Source of the DNA: Fusobacteriota bacterium
GTDB taxonomy: Bacteria > Fusobacteriota > Fusobacteriia > JAPLKR01
Length of the DNA stretch: 5,674 nucleotides
Assembly (NCBI GenBank): GCA_026387965.1
Contig: JAPLKR010000004.1
Span: 1 to 5,674 of the forward strand
Reading direction: 5' to 3'
Shown: in pieces, positions 4,994-5,674 of the stretch
How the letters are laid out: each line of letters opens with the position of its first letter
How positions within the stretch are numbered: the first letter of the stretch is position 1
Notes under the pieces: model-generated
Told to the model about the DNA's origin: nothing
Databases searched by the model: none
Seen by the model: the letters and a program-made list of their open reading frames with translations, nothing else
Position numbers and translations under genes: made by a program

Positions 4994-5674
4994 ATGAAAA
5001 GTGTGTTATCGATTGATTTTACAAATAAAAACTCACTTATTCGTGCAGGGGAGTTATTGAAGAAATCAGATTTAGGAATAGAAGTTTCAAGGATTATGCC
5101 TTCAGAATATAGTAAAATTAAAAAAGAGTTTGGAACTGACCATAAAGAGGTTTCTTTAATTAGTATAGATACATTTATATCGACTACAAATTTTGTAGAA
5201 GAAAATCATTATTTAAAGCAATTTGGAGTTGCTTTGGATATTGGAAGCCAATTAAAGTGTGAAAATTTTCTGTGTGAGCTTGATTTAATTGCGGTTAATG
5301 GGGAAGTACCAAAATTATCAAGTCGAGTTCATGAAAATGAGATAATAAAAAATTCCCTTGAACTACTTTCAAATATCAAACGTGTTTCAGAAATTAGGAA
5401 GAAAAAATTTTTTATTTTCCCACTAAGCATTTTATCAAGTAAAACACTTTTCGAGAGAGTATCTGAGTTATCGGAAATACTTGATTTTATTCAGGCACGC
5501 CAAATTAAGATTGCTCTTGAAATAAAAATAGATGATCTGGCCGAAGTTGAAAAGATCTTAGTGACTTTTTCAAACAAAATAGGTTATATTAGAATTGTTG
5601 AAGCGAAAAGTATTATTGAGAGCACTTTTTTAAGTGATTATCTTTCTTCAATTGATTTTTTAAGCATTAAATTA
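4994..5674 (+). CDS. Hypothetical protein, 3' end beyond the window; possible TIM-barrel (sugar phosphate isomerase/epimerase-like) fold
   Basis: The frame is open for 227 codons from ATG 4994 to the right edge, so the true length is unknown. I do not recognise the family. The sequence alternates short hydrophobic strands with amphipathic helices at intervals of roughly 25-40 residues: strands near 3-8, 28-34, 52-58, 78-82, 138-143, 171-177, 197-203 and 221-226. This fits a (beta/alpha)-barrel, and the segment IQARQIKIALEIKIDDLAEV resembles the 'lEn' region of xylose isomerase-like TIM barrels. Possible acidic or His ligands (D59, H72, D82, E95, H113, E176) cannot be assigned to an active site. 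There is no signal peptide or membrane segment, so it is probably cytoplasmic. It has a strong ribosome binding site and a long structured leader. The gene call is secure; the fold is a weak inference. Confidence 0.8.
   Translation, partial: MKSVLSIDFTNKNSLIRAGELLKKSDLGIEVSRIMPSEYSKIKKEFGTDHKEVSLISIDTFISTTNFVEENHYLKQFGVALDIGSQLKCENFLCELDLIAVNGEVPKLSSRVHENEIIKNSLELLSNIKRVSEIRKKKFFIFPLSILSSKTLFERVSELSEILDFIQARQIKIALEIKIDDLAEVEKILVTFSNKIGYIRIVEAKSIIESTFLSDYLSSIDFLSIKL

Noticed and set aside
1-5674. Mobile element or defence system
   Set aside because: No transposase, integrase, nuclease, toxin-antitoxin pair or terminal repeat is visible; the genes are membrane, transport and quality-control types.

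Overview
This is an AT-rich stretch of bacterial chromosome using the standard code (TGA is a stop, TGG encodes Trp). Most genes have strong purine-rich ribosome binding sites. Intrinsic terminators and TGnTATAAT-type promoters are easy to see. Together with a potassium transporter whose C-terminal tail resembles the form I recall from lactic acid bacteria, this points to a low-GC Bacillota, possibly Lactobacillales. That is inference; the genus cannot be read from the window, and the first three genes look less typical of that group.

Layout. (1) Positions 1-1504, + strand: the end of an operon with the C-terminal part of an M48 (HtpX-like) zinc metalloprotease, an unnamed membrane protein of 195 residues translationally coupled to it, and a LemA family protein, closed by a hairpin terminator that begins inside the lemA stop codon. 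HtpX-like proteases and LemA are common neighbours, so this is probably a membrane-associated protein quality or envelope module. (2) Positions 1505-1719: a gene-poor gap between convergent operons, with only a weak 47-codon open frame and a small palindrome. (3) Positions 1720-3582, - strand: a monocistronic Kup-type K+ uptake transporter with its own extended -10 promoter and a strong terminator that can work in both directions. (4) Positions 3627-4667, - strand: a two-gene operon of an unrecognised 84-residue Cys-containing protein and a TVP38/TMEM64 (VTT domain) membrane protein, joined by an ATGA stop/start overlap and ended by a directional terminator. (5) Positions 4668-4993: an AT-rich divergent intergenic region with a likely + strand promoter and, next to the last gene, a structured leader with direct and inverted repeats. 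(6) Positions 4994-5674, + strand: a gene open to the window end, whose unrecognised product has an alternating strand/helix pattern that may be a (beta/alpha)-barrel.

I see no transposase, integrase, CRISPR array, tRNA or rRNA. Nothing here is clearly a new defence or biosynthetic system. The parts most worth a second look are the protease/membrane protein/LemA cluster, the coupled 84-residue ORF, and the repeat-bearing leader with its unrecognised gene at the right edge.
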